Positions 17,015 through 26,989 of a DNA stretch of 38,257 nt are shown piece after piece. Position 1 is the stretch's first letter, and the number at the start of each line of letters is the position of its first letter. Where the stretch lies: the IMG/VR virus record IMGVR_UViG_3300035136_000034, positions 1 to 38,257 of that record; one strand, written 5' to 3'. A model generated the notes under the pieces. That model did not search any database. It worked only from the letters and a program-made list of their open reading frames with translations, and was not told the origin of the DNA. A program made the translations under genes and the position numbers. Source of the stretch: a virus.

Positions 17015-17277
17015 TATTTCCAAAGCATATGGCATTGGATATTGTAGACTCTGAAATATTCGATGTCGCACATTTTTGGCATGTCAATCCATTAGATGTA
17101 GAAGAATGGCCAATAACAAAGTTTTCTCGGGTGCAAGAATTTGTTTTTTGGAGGAGAGAGATTGAGAGACAGCAATATTCTTCAATTGATGTGGATAATA
17201 AGTCAACCGGAAGAATAAGTGATAGTAAGCGTGCTAGTCTTGAGCAATACGAAAGTAAGGCTTCAGGTAAAAAATAA
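16951..17277 (+). CDS. Tail assembly chaperone, frameshift extension
   Basis: This frame lacks a well-placed ribosome site at its first ATG (17029) and is open upstream to 16936, inside the preceding gene in the -1 phase. It is best read as the C-terminal extension of a frameshifted chaperone, with sequence such as DVAHFWHVNPLDVEEWPITK. In other phages the equivalent extension binds the tape measure or tube. It ends with TAATG, coupling to the tape measure. If no frameshift occurs, an 82-aa protein from 17029 is the alternative. Confidence 0.7.
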   Translation, partial: EHGGRYNGKPLTLQRRTKDGIIFPKHMALDIVDSEIFDVAHFWHVNPLDVEEWPITKFSRVQEFVFWRREIERQQYSSIDVDNKSTGRISDSKRASLEQYESKASGKK

Positions 17278-20264
17278 TGGCTGATAACGATATAATCTAT
17301 AGTACTGTTTTTGATATTGAAAAAGCATTACAGAACATAGAGAAACTAAAGAATTCTCTAGATGATGTAGAGGAGAGAAGTAGAAATCTCTTCAAAAAAG
17401 CTACACCTGGTGTTGTATCTGCATTAAAAAAGACTACGACTGAAGCCTTGAAGCTTAGAGCCGCTTTTGAGAAGACTTATAAAACCCAAGAAAAAGCTCA
17501 GAGTAAAGCAAAGCGAGCTACCATCGAGGAGAAGGCTGCACGTGACAAACTGACGGCCGCTATGAAGGGATACAGTAAAGCCGTCAAGGAAGGAGATATG
17601 GCTACCAGAAAGGCAGCCAAGGAATCTGAGAGGGCGTCAAAGGCTGCTCAGAGAGATATGGATAGGCTCAATAAAAAGACTATTCAAGCCAGGAAATCTC
17701 TCAAAAGGATGTTTTTGTCGATAGGTAAAGGGTCTCAGAGTAGTTTTGGCCAATTAATCAGATATGCAACATTGGGTTCTATCGCTATTATGGGTGTGTA
17801 TAAAGCGATCAGAAAAGTCGGTGAAGCCAAAGATGATTATCTAAGATTTGACGAATTAATCACTACAGCACTTACTTTTGCCAAACCTGGCGAGCAAAGA
17901 TATAGATATGGAGGAGAAGGGGCTAAGGAATTTCGGAAATCTATAAGAGAAGCAGCTAATGAAGTGAAAACATCTGCTGGTGCTATGGCTGATTCCGCTC
18001 TGTTCTGGGTGAAGGCAGGGCAAAAGAATCTAAATTCCGTAAAAGAGCTGTCGAAAGTTGGTGTTCTATTTTCTAGAGCAAATAGGGATGCTGCTAACAA
18101 TATCTTAGATTTCGCCAGAGGTAACGACATTCTAAGCGACATGGTAACTATGTTTCGCAAGGATATGTCGACACCGCTAAAGGCAATGGAGTCAGCAACA
18201 AAACTTGGCGAACAATTAACTGCTGCTGCAAATTCGTCAAATATTGTGGTGGAACAACTCTTTGATTATTCGAAAAAAGTTGGCGCTTTATTTAAGGCTG
18301 GTGAAGTTAGAGATGAAGAAATTCTAGCAATTGCTGCATCACTTGCAAGTGCAGGTTTGAAGGAAGAATCAGGAGTACATGTAAGAAGGATTCTGACCCA
18401 ACTTGCTATGCCAAAGATTCAGAAGTTATTACGATCTTACGGCGTAGAGACAACTGTAGGTGGCGATTTACGATCATTTGCTGATATTTTTGGTGAGTTG
18501 CAAAATGTACTCATTAGACAAGCGCCAATGGAACGCATGGCGTTTTTAAAGGAGGTGTTCGGTCAAAGAGCTATATCTACAGCTGCTGCACTTGCTGGTC
18601 TTAATGTAGGAGGGGCAAAAGCAAAGGGTGAGACGTCTATAGCTGCTATTGTGAAGCAAATCCAGGATAGCAGCGGGATAATGAGCAGAAACCAAGAAGA
18701 GCAATTACAGACTCTATCTGGAAGAATAGGAGCATTGACAGATAGGATCACCAATGCACTCGGAGAGATGTTTGAGAAATCAGGTGTACTTGGTGATGTT
18801 TTAAGCGGATTAGAAAAGAGTCTGCCAGATATTCTTACGTGGATTAAAGAATTCGGAATAACATTAAGAGATACCATTATTCCAGGGTTAAAAATGACAT
18901 GGCGAAATATCAAAGAGATGTTGGCCCCTGCGATGTCAATTTTGTCTGGATTATTCAAAAGTAATCATGTTGGTGCCGAAAGATTAGCTGACATATTGAC
19001 CAAATTGGTAAAGATTTGGCTTTCTTGGAAGGTTGCAATCTTAGCCATCAAAGGATTACGAATAATTGATTGGTTTGTCCAATTGGTTGTTCAGGCAAGA
19101 GCAGCTAGTTTAGCTATAGGTACTATGGCGACAACTACAAGTACTGCTACAACGGCTAGTATATCTACAATTCAGAGATTACCAGGTGCTTTTACGGCAG
19201 TTGGTGTTCTTATTGCATCTGCAATTGCAAGTTGGGGATTGTATGACCTTATAACTGGAGATGTAAGAAGAGCAGTAAGGGATATAGAAGGGTCTAAAAA
19301 GAAATATGGTGAGACTTATGCAGGATTAAAACCTGGTGATGAAAGTACTGATACTTTGCGTAATATGTTGGAAAAAGAGAAAAAAGCAAGGTTATCAACT
19401 ACAGGAGATGTTATATCACCAATGTCTCCTATGGCTAGGATGTGGGAACCTGCAAGTGTTGGACAGAAGGAAATGTCTGATGAAGAAAAAAGAATAAATC
19501 GTATAAAAGAGACAATAGCAGCACAGGAATATGAAAAATATGCAGGTAAACCAATAGATTCAAAGCTATATAGACCAACTGGAAGTGTCGGTGGTGCAAC
19601 ATATGCTACACAATATAGTTATGGTTCTGATGTATTATTAGATGTTTTTAAGAATCAAGAAAAAACATTAAAAGAAAATATTAAAAATCAGCAAAAAGAA
19701 ATGCGTGAATTGGCCAGGGAACAATATGTTTCTGGTGAAAAAGCAGATAAAAATAGAGAATCTTTAGAAAAATTAAGCAAAAGTCTTGATGAAAATAAAA
19801 GTGAACTAGAAAAGACACGTAAAAAAATATCTGAATTAACTAATGTTAACGAAGAAATAGTAGATACTGCTAAAAAACCACCAAAATTGCCAAAACTATC
19901 AAGTATAGGTGGAGGCAAAGGAAAAAGAAAAAGAGATAGTGAACTAAATCCATTTATTGCTCCTTTGTTTTCTGGAACTGAAACATCTGGAAGAAGAATC
20001 TTTACCTATGGAATGATGAGGGGTGCTTCAGAGTATTTACAGCGAAGTTCTGCCGCAAGAGAATCGTTAAAGAGGGGGATATCTAGACGTTCTGGCGGTG
20101 CAAATGTATATTTCGGAGATACATCAATATCCATTAATGCTCCTGCTGGAACAGACCCAGAAGCTCTAGCTGTCGTGTTTCGAAAAGAAATGAGAAAACA
20201 TGTGGCTGAACAACAACGAGATACACGTAGAGCCATAGAAAATATAATCCCTGGAGAGATGTGA
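17277..20264 (+). CDS. Tail tape measure protein
   Basis: The 995-aa protein sets tail length. It has an N-terminal coiled coil (to about residue 150), a hydrophobic stretch (TLGSIAIMGVYKAI), and a TP901-type core at about 180-480 (KVGVLFSRANRDAANNILDF, SLASAGLKEESGVHVRRILT, EVFGQRAISTAAALAG). Two hydrophobic segments lie near 580-670, a second coiled coil near 780-860, and a basic C-terminus follows. By the usual 0.15 nm per residue the tail would be about 150 nm. No peptidoglycan hydrolase domain was noticed. It starts within TAATG of the chaperone stop. Confidence 0.92.
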   Translation: MADNDIIYSTVFDIEKALQNIEKLKNSLDDVEERSRNLFKKATPGVVSALKKTTTEALKLRAAFEKTYKTQEKAQSKAKRATIEEKAARDKLTAAMKGYSKAVKEGDMATRKAAKESERASKAAQRDMDRLNKKTIQARKSLKRMFLSIGKGSQSSFGQLIRYATLGSIAIMGVYKAIRKVGEAKDDYLRFDELITTALTFAKPGEQRYRYGGEGAKEFRKSIREAANEVKTSAGAMADSALFWVKAGQKNLNSVKELSKVGVLFSRANRDAANNILDFARGNDILSDMVTMFRKDMSTPLKAMESATKLGEQLTAAANSSNIVVEQLFDYSKKVGALFKAGEVRDEEILAIAASLASAGLKEESGVHVRRILTQLAMPKIQKLLRSYGVETTVGGDLRSFADIFGELQNVLIRQAPMERMAFLKEVFGQRAISTAAALAGLNVGGAKAKGETSIAAIVKQIQDSSGIMSRNQEEQLQTLSGRIGALTDRITNALGEMFEKSGVLGDVLSGLEKSLPDILTWIKEFGITLRDTIIPGLKMTWRNIKEMLAPAMSILSGLFKSNHVGAERLADILTKLVKIWLSWKVAILAIKGLRIIDWFVQLVVQARAASLAIGTMATTTSTATTASISTIQRLPGAFTAVGVLIASAIASWGLYDLITGDVRRAVRDIEGSKKKYGETYAGLKPGDESTDTLRNMLEKEKKARLSTTGDVISPMSPMARMWEPASVGQKEMSDEEKRINRIKETIAAQEYEKYAGKPIDSKLYRPTGSVGGATYATQYSYGSDVLLDVFKNQEKTLKENIKNQQKEMRELAREQYVSGEKADKNRESLEKLSKSLDENKSELEKTRKKISELTNVNEEIVDTAKKPPKLPKLSSIGGGKGKRKRDSELNPFIAPLFSGTETSGRRIFTYGMMRGASEYLQRSSAARESLKRGISRRSGGANVYFGDTSISINAPAGTDPEALAVVFRKEMRKHVAEQQRDTRRAIENIIPGEM

Positions 20265-20806
20265 TGGGTATACCTACTAATATTGCTGACTTTGTTGCTG
20301 AAATAAAAGATGGAACATTAGGCGAACAGAAAATAATGATAGGTGATGTAATTGTTGATGCTCTGACTAGCATTAACGTGATGGATAGGAAAGAAGTCAC
20401 GAGACGTCCTGTTCAGTCTGGATTTTCTGTTGATATTGGTGTCGTAGATGTTCCTATAGAGATAGATTTGAATATAGTGTTGACAAACCCTAGTTATTCT
20501 CCTGAGTCATTCATTACTGCTGGTGTTACAGGTGAGTTCAGTCAATTAACAGAAACATATCATGATAAAGTTGATAGATTATATGAAATTATGAATACGA
20601 AAGAAATAATAGACCTAATAACTCACGAGAAGGGTTATTTTTCTTTCGTAATTTCTGAGATAAATAGGAATCAAAATGCAGAGGAATTAGCTAATTGTTG
20701 GATCGGAAATGTTCATCTTATGTCATTTAGTAATTATGAAAATGATTCAGCTGTAGATATAGAAAATGCAAAAACAGCTGCGAAAGAATATGTGGGTAGC
20801 ATGTAA
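20264..20806 (+). CDS. Dit-like/baseplate protein following tape measure
   Basis: GGAGAG (20253-20258) favours ATG 20264 over the in-frame GTG at 20261; 180 aa. The segment MDRKEVTRRPVQSGFSVDIG followed by VVDVPIEIDLNIVLTN resembles the N-terminal beta domain of Dit-like proteins in small myoviruses, which join the tube to the baseplate hub. The position right after the tape measure agrees. Confidence 0.68.
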   Translation: MGIPTNIADFVAEIKDGTLGEQKIMIGDVIVDALTSINVMDRKEVTRRPVQSGFSVDIGVVDVPIEIDLNIVLTNPSYSPESFITAGVTGEFSQLTETYHDKVDRLYEIMNTKEIIDLITHEKGYFSFVISEINRNQNAEELANCWIGNVHLMSFSNYENDSAVDIENAKTAAKEYVGSM

Positions 20807-21141
20807 TGGCATCTGAATATACAGTATTTCGGCATAGAAAAAAGAAGCCATATTATGAGGGTGAAAAAGTCTTAGAAGGACGAAAATTCAAGGTTCAGAT
20901 TTCATGGAATAGTAGTAGACAAGTATGGTATATGGATTTGAGTCTTATTATTAATCCTGAGGAATTCACTATAAATGGTAAAGCATTGCTAATGGGGAAG
21001 GAATTATTAGAGCCGTATGGCTATAAACATATTTTACCTGGTGAATTATGGGTAGTAGATGTTGGCGGAATAGGTACAGATCCAACATATGAAGGCTTTG
21101 GAGATCTTTGGGAGTTAAGATATTATCCCAATGGTAGATAA
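20806..21141 (+). CDS. Baseplate plug-like protein, 111 aa
   Basis: It overlaps the previous stop by one base. The pattern GRKFKVQISWNSSRQVWYMD, then INGKALLMGKELLEPYGY and a closing LWELRYYPN resembles the roughly 100-aa cyanophage Pam3 gp18-type plug proteins, which close the tube at the baseplate. The assignment is from memory of the pattern, strengthened by the gene order Dit, plug, hub, spike. Confidence 0.6.
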   Translation: MASEYTVFRHRKKKPYYEGEKVLEGRKFKVQISWNSSRQVWYMDLSLIINPEEFTINGKALLMGKELLEPYGYKHILPGELWVVDVGGIGTDPTYEGFGDLWELRYYPNGR

Positions 21142-21144
21142 ACA

Positions 21145-22134
21145 ATGGCTTATGTAATTAATCCTAATATTCGTATTAGAGTGGAAGATTTATTTGGAGA
21201 AGTCTGGGATTCTGATAAAGAAGATGTTAGATTAGAAATTGATATTGACCTAGAAAAAGATATAAGCCTCGAACCAAATCAATCGAATATCAATATTTAT
21301 AATTTAAATGAAAGTATAGTTAGTTTTTTGAGTTCCGGAACATTTCCTACTATAGAGATTTTTTATAATATTTATGGTAATATTGATTTTATTAGGTGTT
21401 TTTTGGGCAATATAGAAGAAGCTGTATATACAGAGGAACATCCTGGATGTAGATTAAATTTAATTTGTGAAAGTCAAAGGACACAATCTACCGGGAAATA
21501 TATTGATAAAACATATCCTGCTGGTACTGCAATTTCATTAATCATAGATGATTTAATTGATGAAATAGGATTACCTGTTGAAAAAAGTAAAATACCTGAT
21601 TTGAGTACGATTAGATCCTTAACTTTATCTGGTCCAGCATTATTGGTTTTACAAAATATTTTAAAACAGAAAAATTTAAATCTTTTTTGCTATGTCACTG
21701 ATGGGGTATTATATATTTCATCAATTTATGAGCCACCATCACCTACTATAATTTTAATTACAAAAAATATTTTAGTTAGTAAGCCAATCATATCAACCAG
21801 AAGAGATGTTACTAGTCTATGGTTTTCGAATGCTACAGAATCAGCGGCAAATGAAGCAGCAAAAGCATTTGATCCAAATCCAGATAAGGCAAAAAAAAAT
21901 GCAAAAGTTGGGGAGTTAGATAAAGACCATAGAATAGTGACAGTAGATATGGTTAGGTCTGATATTCCTTTTATTCAAGTAGAGATACTTGGTTTGCCAA
22001 ATTTACAACCAGATTCTATTATCCAAATAGAAGGAGAAAATGCTCTGTATAGGACAAAAACTGTTGGCCATCATGGGAATAACAAAGATGGCGTAATAAC
22101 ATCTATACGTGCAGATTTATATCAAGGTATATAA
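21145..22134 (+). CDS. Baseplate hub protein (gp27-like)
   Basis: This 329-aa, strongly AT-rich gene encodes a protein with NIRIRVEDLFGEVWDSD, SNINIYNLNESIVSFL and a later TYPAGTAISLIIDDLIDEIG, the profile of tail hub proteins of the gp27/gpD group that form a trimer under the tube and hold the spike. The gene for the spike follows with a 1-base overlap. No catalytic motif is seen. Confidence 0.7.
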   Translation: MAYVINPNIRIRVEDLFGEVWDSDKEDVRLEIDIDLEKDISLEPNQSNINIYNLNESIVSFLSSGTFPTIEIFYNIYGNIDFIRCFLGNIEEAVYTEEHPGCRLNLICESQRTQSTGKYIDKTYPAGTAISLIIDDLIDEIGLPVEKSKIPDLSTIRSLTLSGPALLVLQNILKQKNLNLFCYVTDGVLYISSIYEPPSPTIILITKNILVSKPIISTRRDVTSLWFSNATESAANEAAKAFDPNPDKAKKNAKVGELDKDHRIVTVDMVRSDIPFIQVEILGLPNLQPDSIIQIEGENALYRTKTVGHHGNNKDGVITSIRADLYQGI

Positions 22135-22943
22135 TGTTTCAAGCGACCAATTTTGTTCAGATTGCAAAAAAGTGTATCGATGCAGAGAGATATGGGATGA
22201 GAACTCATATGATTGCTCAAGTCATCGAATATGAGACTGATAGGAATGTTGTATCTCTAAAGCCAGTTACTATGGTAATGAGAACAGCAGATCCAGAGAT
22301 AGACTGGTCAGAAATACCAGTCATAAACGAGGTTCCTGTATTACAGACTGGTTCCGGAAAACTGTGGCTAACTGTTGCACCACAAGTAGATACTTATGGA
22401 TTATGTCATATATCAGATAGGATAATTGATGACTGGTTGACTACAGGTGGCATTGTGCAGCCATCAGATCTTAGAACTCATCATATTTCTGATGCTATTT
22501 TTGATCCTTCATTAGTCTTTTTCGAAATTGATGGCGATAATGGAAAATTCAAGGAACCGATAAAGACAGATCGTATATCGATGAGAACGAGAACAGGTAT
22601 CACAGAAGTATCAGTATTAGATGATGAAAGCATTATAATCAAAAATGAGCATGCAACAATAACTATAGATTCTAGTGATGGTACAATAGAGGCAAAAATA
22701 GATAGTGGTGCATCATTAAAGATACAAAATAGTGATTCAGATACAGAAATGACAGTAGGAGATGGAACTGTAAGCGTAGCTATTGCAGAAGCTTTACAGG
22801 AATACATTAATAATACGGTAAAAGTTTGGTTAGATACACATACTCATCCTACAGGTGTTGGCCCTTCTGGTCCACCACCAACGCCTATCACAGGATATGA
22901 TACGGCAATAACCAGCTCAAAGGTAAAGATACCTGATAATTAG
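22134..22943 (+). CDS. Baseplate spike protein (Gp138-N/gp45-like)
   Basis: The 269-aa protein has an OB-type N-terminal part (THMIAQVIEYETDRNVVSLK, VNEVPVLQ-like segment, CHISDRIIDDWLTTGG), as in Gp138-like and Mu gp45-like spikes. A repetitive beta-helix-like middle follows (HATITIDSSDGTIEAKIDSG), then a C-terminal WLDTHTHPTGVGPSGPP, the His/Pro-rich end seen near the tip of such spikes. It punctures the outer membrane on contraction. Palindrome copy 6 follows the stop by three bases. Confidence 0.8.
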   Translation: MFQATNFVQIAKKCIDAERYGMRTHMIAQVIEYETDRNVVSLKPVTMVMRTADPEIDWSEIPVINEVPVLQTGSGKLWLTVAPQVDTYGLCHISDRIIDDWLTTGGIVQPSDLRTHHISDAIFDPSLVFFEIDGDNGKFKEPIKTDRISMRTRTGITEVSVLDDESIIIKNEHATITIDSSDGTIEAKIDSGASLKIQNSDSDTEMTVGDGTVSVAIAEALQEYINNTVKVWLDTHTHPTGVGPSGPPPTPITGYDTAITSSKVKIPDN

Positions 22944-22946
22944 GAA

Positions 22947-22960
22947 CGAACTCGAGTTCG
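22947..22960. repeat. Palindrome copy 6
   Basis: CGAACTCGAGTTCG lies between spike stop and next start, followed by CAGAAGAAATG, so the right flank leads directly into the start codon of the next gene. Confidence 0.92.
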
Positions 22961-22968
22961 CAGAAGAA

Positions 22969-23463
22969 ATGACACTATCATCAGCAATAATGGCTTCAGA
23001 ATTGAATTCAAATCTAGCGATTGTAGATAATGAAGCTGAAGCGATATCAAATCTCAGTGCTGCTTTTGAAGGATATCTATACAATGCAAGTGTCTTAGGG
23101 ATAACAGCGACAGTAGGGTCTCTCTCAGGGGCCATAGCAGCCATGCAGGGCGCTATGACTGGTTTATCGACTGCCGGCTCTACGGCGATACAGGCTGGTC
23201 TTACGGCCGCTTGGGGGGTGATTGCTTCAGCGGCCTCGACTATATGGGCTACGATTCCACCACCGACTGGTGCAACTCCACCACCATCTCTTGGGACGAT
23301 AGCAGCTACTCTAGAGAGTGTTTTTACCTCAAATACGGCTGGAGGATTAAATCAGTCTGATTCATGTCAGGCAATAGCTGCTGTTCTGCATCCATTGATG
23401 CTAGGTGGTATATGTATATTGCCTCCTGCACCTACTGGACCTGGACCACAACCGATTTTGTGA
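22969..23463 (+). CDS. Hypothetical virion protein, 164 aa
   Basis: An Ala/Ser/Gly-rich, mostly helical protein with hydrophobic stretches (GITATVGSLSGAIAAMQGAM) and a Pro-rich tail (PPAPTGPGPQPIL). Genes of this type often lie between spike and gp25-like wedge in small myoviruses, but I recall no defined function. The only upstream ribosome-like sequence is AGAAG from the palindrome flank; ATG 22990 is an alternative start. Confidence 0.6.
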   Translation: MTLSSAIMASELNSNLAIVDNEAEAISNLSAAFEGYLYNASVLGITATVGSLSGAIAAMQGAMTGLSTAGSTAIQAGLTAAWGVIASAASTIWATIPPPTGATPPPSLGTIAATLESVFTSNTAGGLNQSDSCQAIAAVLHPLMLGGICILPPAPTGPGPQPIL

Positions 23464-23469
23464 GGAAAA

Positions 23470-23862
23470 ATGGCACAATTAATACATTTATCAAAAAATG
23501 AATCAGGTGATTGGGATATGGTTCTAAACAATGGTGAATTCGAGATGTGTGAGGATGGGGAAGCCGCTGCTGTTCACTGTGTAGAGAGGATATTGCTTGA
23601 CAGAGTAGAAACTGTTGGAAATCCATTAGTCAATACAGTTAAAAATCCAAATATTGGTACTCAATGGTATGGGATAATTTTTCAAAATGACAAGCCTCAA
23701 ATTGTCAAAGAGTTTGAGTTGCGAAGAGTTATTTTGGGTACACCTGGAATTGAGGCCATCACAAAGTGGTCATGGATAGAGAAGAATAGGATATTGTATT
23801 TGGACATTAGGATGCAAACTGCATGGGGTGAAATGACTATGCAAGAGGAAATACCGCTATGA
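23470..23862 (+). CDS. Baseplate wedge protein, gp25/W-like
   Basis: A 130-aa protein located between spike and J-like genes, the normal place for T4 gp25/P2 W homologues. Sequence such as AVHCVERILLDRVETVGNPL (the conserved region after the short N-terminal beta hairpin) and a C-terminal RILYLDIRMQTAWGEM fit that family. GAGGA lies before the ATG. It overlaps the J-like gene by 4 bases (ATGA). Confidence 0.72.
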   Translation: MAQLIHLSKNESGDWDMVLNNGEFEMCEDGEAAAVHCVERILLDRVETVGNPLVNTVKNPNIGTQWYGIIFQNDKPQIVKEFELRRVILGTPGIEAITKWSWIEKNRILYLDIRMQTAWGEMTMQEEIPL

Positions 23863-24989
23863 GTACATATGATGCCGATGGTCTAACCATGGACCGGTAT
23901 GATGATATATTATCTGCTATGATTGTACTGGCTGAATATTGGAAAGGTGAGAGTTTGTCAACAGATGAACAAACTCTTATGGGCCATTTATTGAGGCAGG
24001 TTGCATATCAGGCAGATAATGTTAATGAGAAAATACAATCATTATATAGCAATATGTCTGTATCTGATAATATTGGTAATGGTTTAGACAATATTCTTGA
24101 ATTAATTGGTTTATTTAGACAATCTGCTGTTAAAAGTACTGCTACAGTTACGTGTGTTGCATCAAAAGCTTGTACTATACCTGCTGGGTCATTAGTGAAA
24201 ACATCAGCAAATGTTTATTTTTTAACCGATGATGAGTTAATTTTTGCAGGGTCTGGGTCTGATAATGTAGGTGTAACATGTACTGAATTTGGTCCGATAA
24301 GTGGAGAAGCTGGGGAAATAAATACAATTGTTAATTCTGTGAATGGTTGGTCATCAGTTAATAATTCAACTGCTATTATACCAGGTAGAAATAGAGAGAC
24401 TGATACGGATCTGAAAATCCGTCATACAACTGCTGTTGCAACGTCTGGAGAGAGAGATGCAGCAAGTATAGCTGAAGCTGTAGGTGATGTTACAGGAGTT
24501 TCGGCTGTGAAAGTCCTGGAGGATACTGCTTCACCGACTCCTGTTTATGTGTATGTGATAGGTGGAGCTGATGCTGATATAGCAAAAGCAATTGATGACC
24601 AACTAACTGTCGGAATTGGAACAGGAGGTACAACAGCAGTCGATGTATATAATGATACATTGAGAGAGGTAAAAACGATTAGATTTTCTAGGGCAACAGA
24701 TGTTGATATATATATAGATATGGTGTTGAGTATAAATGAAAGTCTATTTCCGGCTGATGGTGATTTGCAAATAAAAGAAGCATTATCTGGTATATTTAAT
24801 GGAAATAGTATTGGTGTAGATGTTATTTATAACAAACTTTTTCAGCCGATATATACTGTTCCAGGTGTAATAGTTAGTCAACTATTTATAGGTACATCTC
24901 CGTCACCTTCTGGTACGTCGGATATAACGATAGGAAATGCATGGAGAGCAGTTTTAGATACAGCAAATATAGGTATTTCACATGTCTAA
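23859..24989 (+). CDS. Baseplate J-like wedge protein
   Basis: The 376-aa protein carries the J-like pattern: a helical N-terminus, a beta domain (KACTIPAGSLVKTSANVYFL), GPISGEAGEINTIVNSVNGW, then the diagnostic RETDTDLKIRHTTAVATSGE, DAASIAEAVGDVTGVSAVKV, and a C-terminal VPGVIVSQLFIG. J-like proteins form the wedge ring that triggers sheath contraction. Coupled on both sides by overlaps. Confidence 0.88.
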   Translation: MSTYDADGLTMDRYDDILSAMIVLAEYWKGESLSTDEQTLMGHLLRQVAYQADNVNEKIQSLYSNMSVSDNIGNGLDNILELIGLFRQSAVKSTATVTCVASKACTIPAGSLVKTSANVYFLTDDELIFAGSGSDNVGVTCTEFGPISGEAGEINTIVNSVNGWSSVNNSTAIIPGRNRETDTDLKIRHTTAVATSGERDAASIAEAVGDVTGVSAVKVLEDTASPTPVYVYVIGGADADIAKAIDDQLTVGIGTGGTTAVDVYNDTLREVKTIRFSRATDVDIYIDMVLSINESLFPADGDLQIKEALSGIFNGNSIGVDVIYNKLFQPIYTVPGVIVSQLFIGTSPSPSGTSDITIGNAWRAVLDTANIGISHV

Positions 24990-25611
24990 TGTTTATCAAG
25001 AAATATTTGACAAACTTTTTGCTAAATACAAAAACTCACCAAATATTTTAGGTACTTTTGAGATATTATCTAGTCCATTACAGGATTCAAATGATGCTAT
25101 CGATTGGATATTGAATAATCTTAGTATCGATGAAGCTGAAGGTGAATTATTAGATTTTATTGGAGGATGGATAGGTGTTGTAAGATCGCCAGCACAAGAA
25201 GAGGATATATTTTGGTTGTGTCGAGATGAAGAAGTTGCTGATGATATTGATAATCATCATGGTTTGTCAACAGATGCTATGACAGAAGGTGGATATTTGA
25301 CAGGCGATGATGGTTGTTTATCGAAAGCTGAGCCAGGCACTTATGTATCGGATGAAATATTTCGTCAATACATAAAAGCAAAAGCATCTACATTCAGAAA
25401 AACTGCAACAAGAGAGGTAATGTTTAATTACATTTTGCAGTTCTTTATCAGATCTAAACTGATAGAATCTAATAGAAGTGTCACAATTGAACCATCTAGT
25501 TATGACGATATGAATTACTTTTTGCGGAATTATATAACAGAAAAAGGATTCCGACCTGCGGGGATAGAAATAGCAATAGAGCCACAAGAGAATCCAGATT
25601 CAGAGGTATGA
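24982..25611 (+). CDS. Baseplate protein, DUF2612-like (gpI position)
   Basis: The 209-aa protein overlaps the J-like gene by 8 bases. An N-terminal helix pair (ILGTFEILSSPLQDSNDAID), ELLDFIGGWIGVVRSPAQEE and FRQYIKAKASTFRKTATREV, with a helical C-terminus, match the DUF2612 group found directly after J-like wedges, where it links the baseplate to tail fibres like P2 gpI. Confidence 0.75.
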   Translation: MSNVYQEIFDKLFAKYKNSPNILGTFEILSSPLQDSNDAIDWILNNLSIDEAEGELLDFIGGWIGVVRSPAQEEDIFWLCRDEEVADDIDNHHGLSTDAMTEGGYLTGDDGCLSKAEPGTYVSDEIFRQYIKAKASTFRKTATREVMFNYILQFFIRSKLIESNRSVTIEPSSYDDMNYFLRNYITEKGFRPAGIEIAIEPQENPDSEV

Positions 25612-25612
25612 T

Positions 25613-26989
25613 ATGGGTATTAATAAGATTGATCCACTAGGCGAAACGGGCGGAAAAGATACTGATACAGTATTGAGCACATGGGTAGATAATGGGTGGG
25701 TTGACGAACGTGTTAGATACAAAGCTTTAAATAAAGTTTTCAACCGTTCTGATAATAAAATAAATGAAATTATAGAGCGTGGGCCAGGATGTAGTTTGTC
25801 AAATGATCCATATTCTATTGGAGTATTTAGTCCTGATATATCTACTTTTGCACCATATGATGCTGCTAATATCATAGACCCAACTGCGTCAGCAGGTGGA
25901 ACAAATACAGATCTTGTTTATACTGTTATACATAGCAAGCGAGTAATATTGACGGTAAAGAATGCAACTAGATTAACAATCTATGATATCGATGAGATGG
26001 ATTTCCTTGAGGATATTGAAGCAACAACACTTGGTTTAAGCGTAGGCTCTATAATATCTGCATGTGGAGATGGACAATATGTATATGTATTATATGCTGT
26101 TAGTGGAACTCCTGACCAATATTGGGTGAAGGGGTATGACCCAGATAATTCATGGGCAGAAATATGGTCTAGTGGGACTCAGTTAGAGACATATGAACAA
26201 AGTTTTTCTGGTCACCAAGCAAAGATTCGTGTGGCTAATGCTGATAAATTATTCGTGACATGTCCATGGATAGAGATTGATAGTGGAACAGACGCAGCAG
26301 TTACTATCCTAGATAAAGGAGATGGAAGTATAGATGGGTTTGGTGCAGGAGATGTGAATTCATCTACCACAGGTCATGTTCATAGGGCTTGCTCTAACGG
26401 AACATACATTTTCATGCTTATTTTTGAGGGTTCCAATTATGTGATTTCATCTATGAGTATATCATCTCCTGGTGCAACTGGATGTGGATGGAAATGGCTT
26501 CCAAGTCAGTATGCATCTTGGAGCACAGTTAGTGATGTAGGATGTTGTGGAAATACGATAATCGTAACCCATACGAGCGGTAATCTTTATACAAGATTAA
26601 CAACCGGTTATGGAATCACGTCATATTTCCTGCCTGGTGATGCGGATAAAGCTGAATCACTTGGGCGTATTTGTTGTGATGGATTGAATTTCTGGGCGAT
26701 TGGAACCAGGGAAAATCTCGGCGGAACATCTGATGTGTTGATGTTATATCGACTTGACGGTGCACATATAGGTGGATATTGGGATAATGCATCATGGACT
26801 GCAGAATCATACACAGATGGTGAGAATTATGTAACGCCGTATAAGGTAGATGATTTCAATCGAACATCTCATAGTTTCGAACAGACATTTGTCGCATCAG
26901 ATGGAGATAGTATTTGGAGCAATATATATTATGGTGTGAGTGGTGAGGATACCAAAATTGCTAGACTCAGGAGGTCATTGTTAAGATGA
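25613..26989 (+). CDS. Probable tail fibre/receptor-binding protein, 458 aa
   Basis: It follows the DUF2612-like gene by one base, with GAGG before the ATG. The N-terminal segment (about 1-80) is polar and may attach to the baseplate. The rest shows repeated blocks such as ISACGDGQYVYVLYAVSG, ACSNGTYIFMLIFEGS and RICCDGLNFWAIGTREN, spaced like blades of a beta-propeller. This looks like a compact receptor-binding protein; no enzymatic motif was seen. Cysteines in several blades are unusual for a fibre. Confidence 0.6.
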   Translation: MGINKIDPLGETGGKDTDTVLSTWVDNGWVDERVRYKALNKVFNRSDNKINEIIERGPGCSLSNDPYSIGVFSPDISTFAPYDAANIIDPTASAGGTNTDLVYTVIHSKRVILTVKNATRLTIYDIDEMDFLEDIEATTLGLSVGSIISACGDGQYVYVLYAVSGTPDQYWVKGYDPDNSWAEIWSSGTQLETYEQSFSGHQAKIRVANADKLFVTCPWIEIDSGTDAAVTILDKGDGSIDGFGAGDVNSSTTGHVHRACSNGTYIFMLIFEGSNYVISSMSISSPGATGCGWKWLPSQYASWSTVSDVGCCGNTIIVTHTSGNLYTRLTTGYGITSYFLPGDADKAESLGRICCDGLNFWAIGTRENLGGTSDVLMLYRLDGAHIGGYWDNASWTAESYTDGENYVTPYKVDDFNRTSHSFEQTFVASDGDSIWSNIYYGVSGEDTKIARLRRSLLR

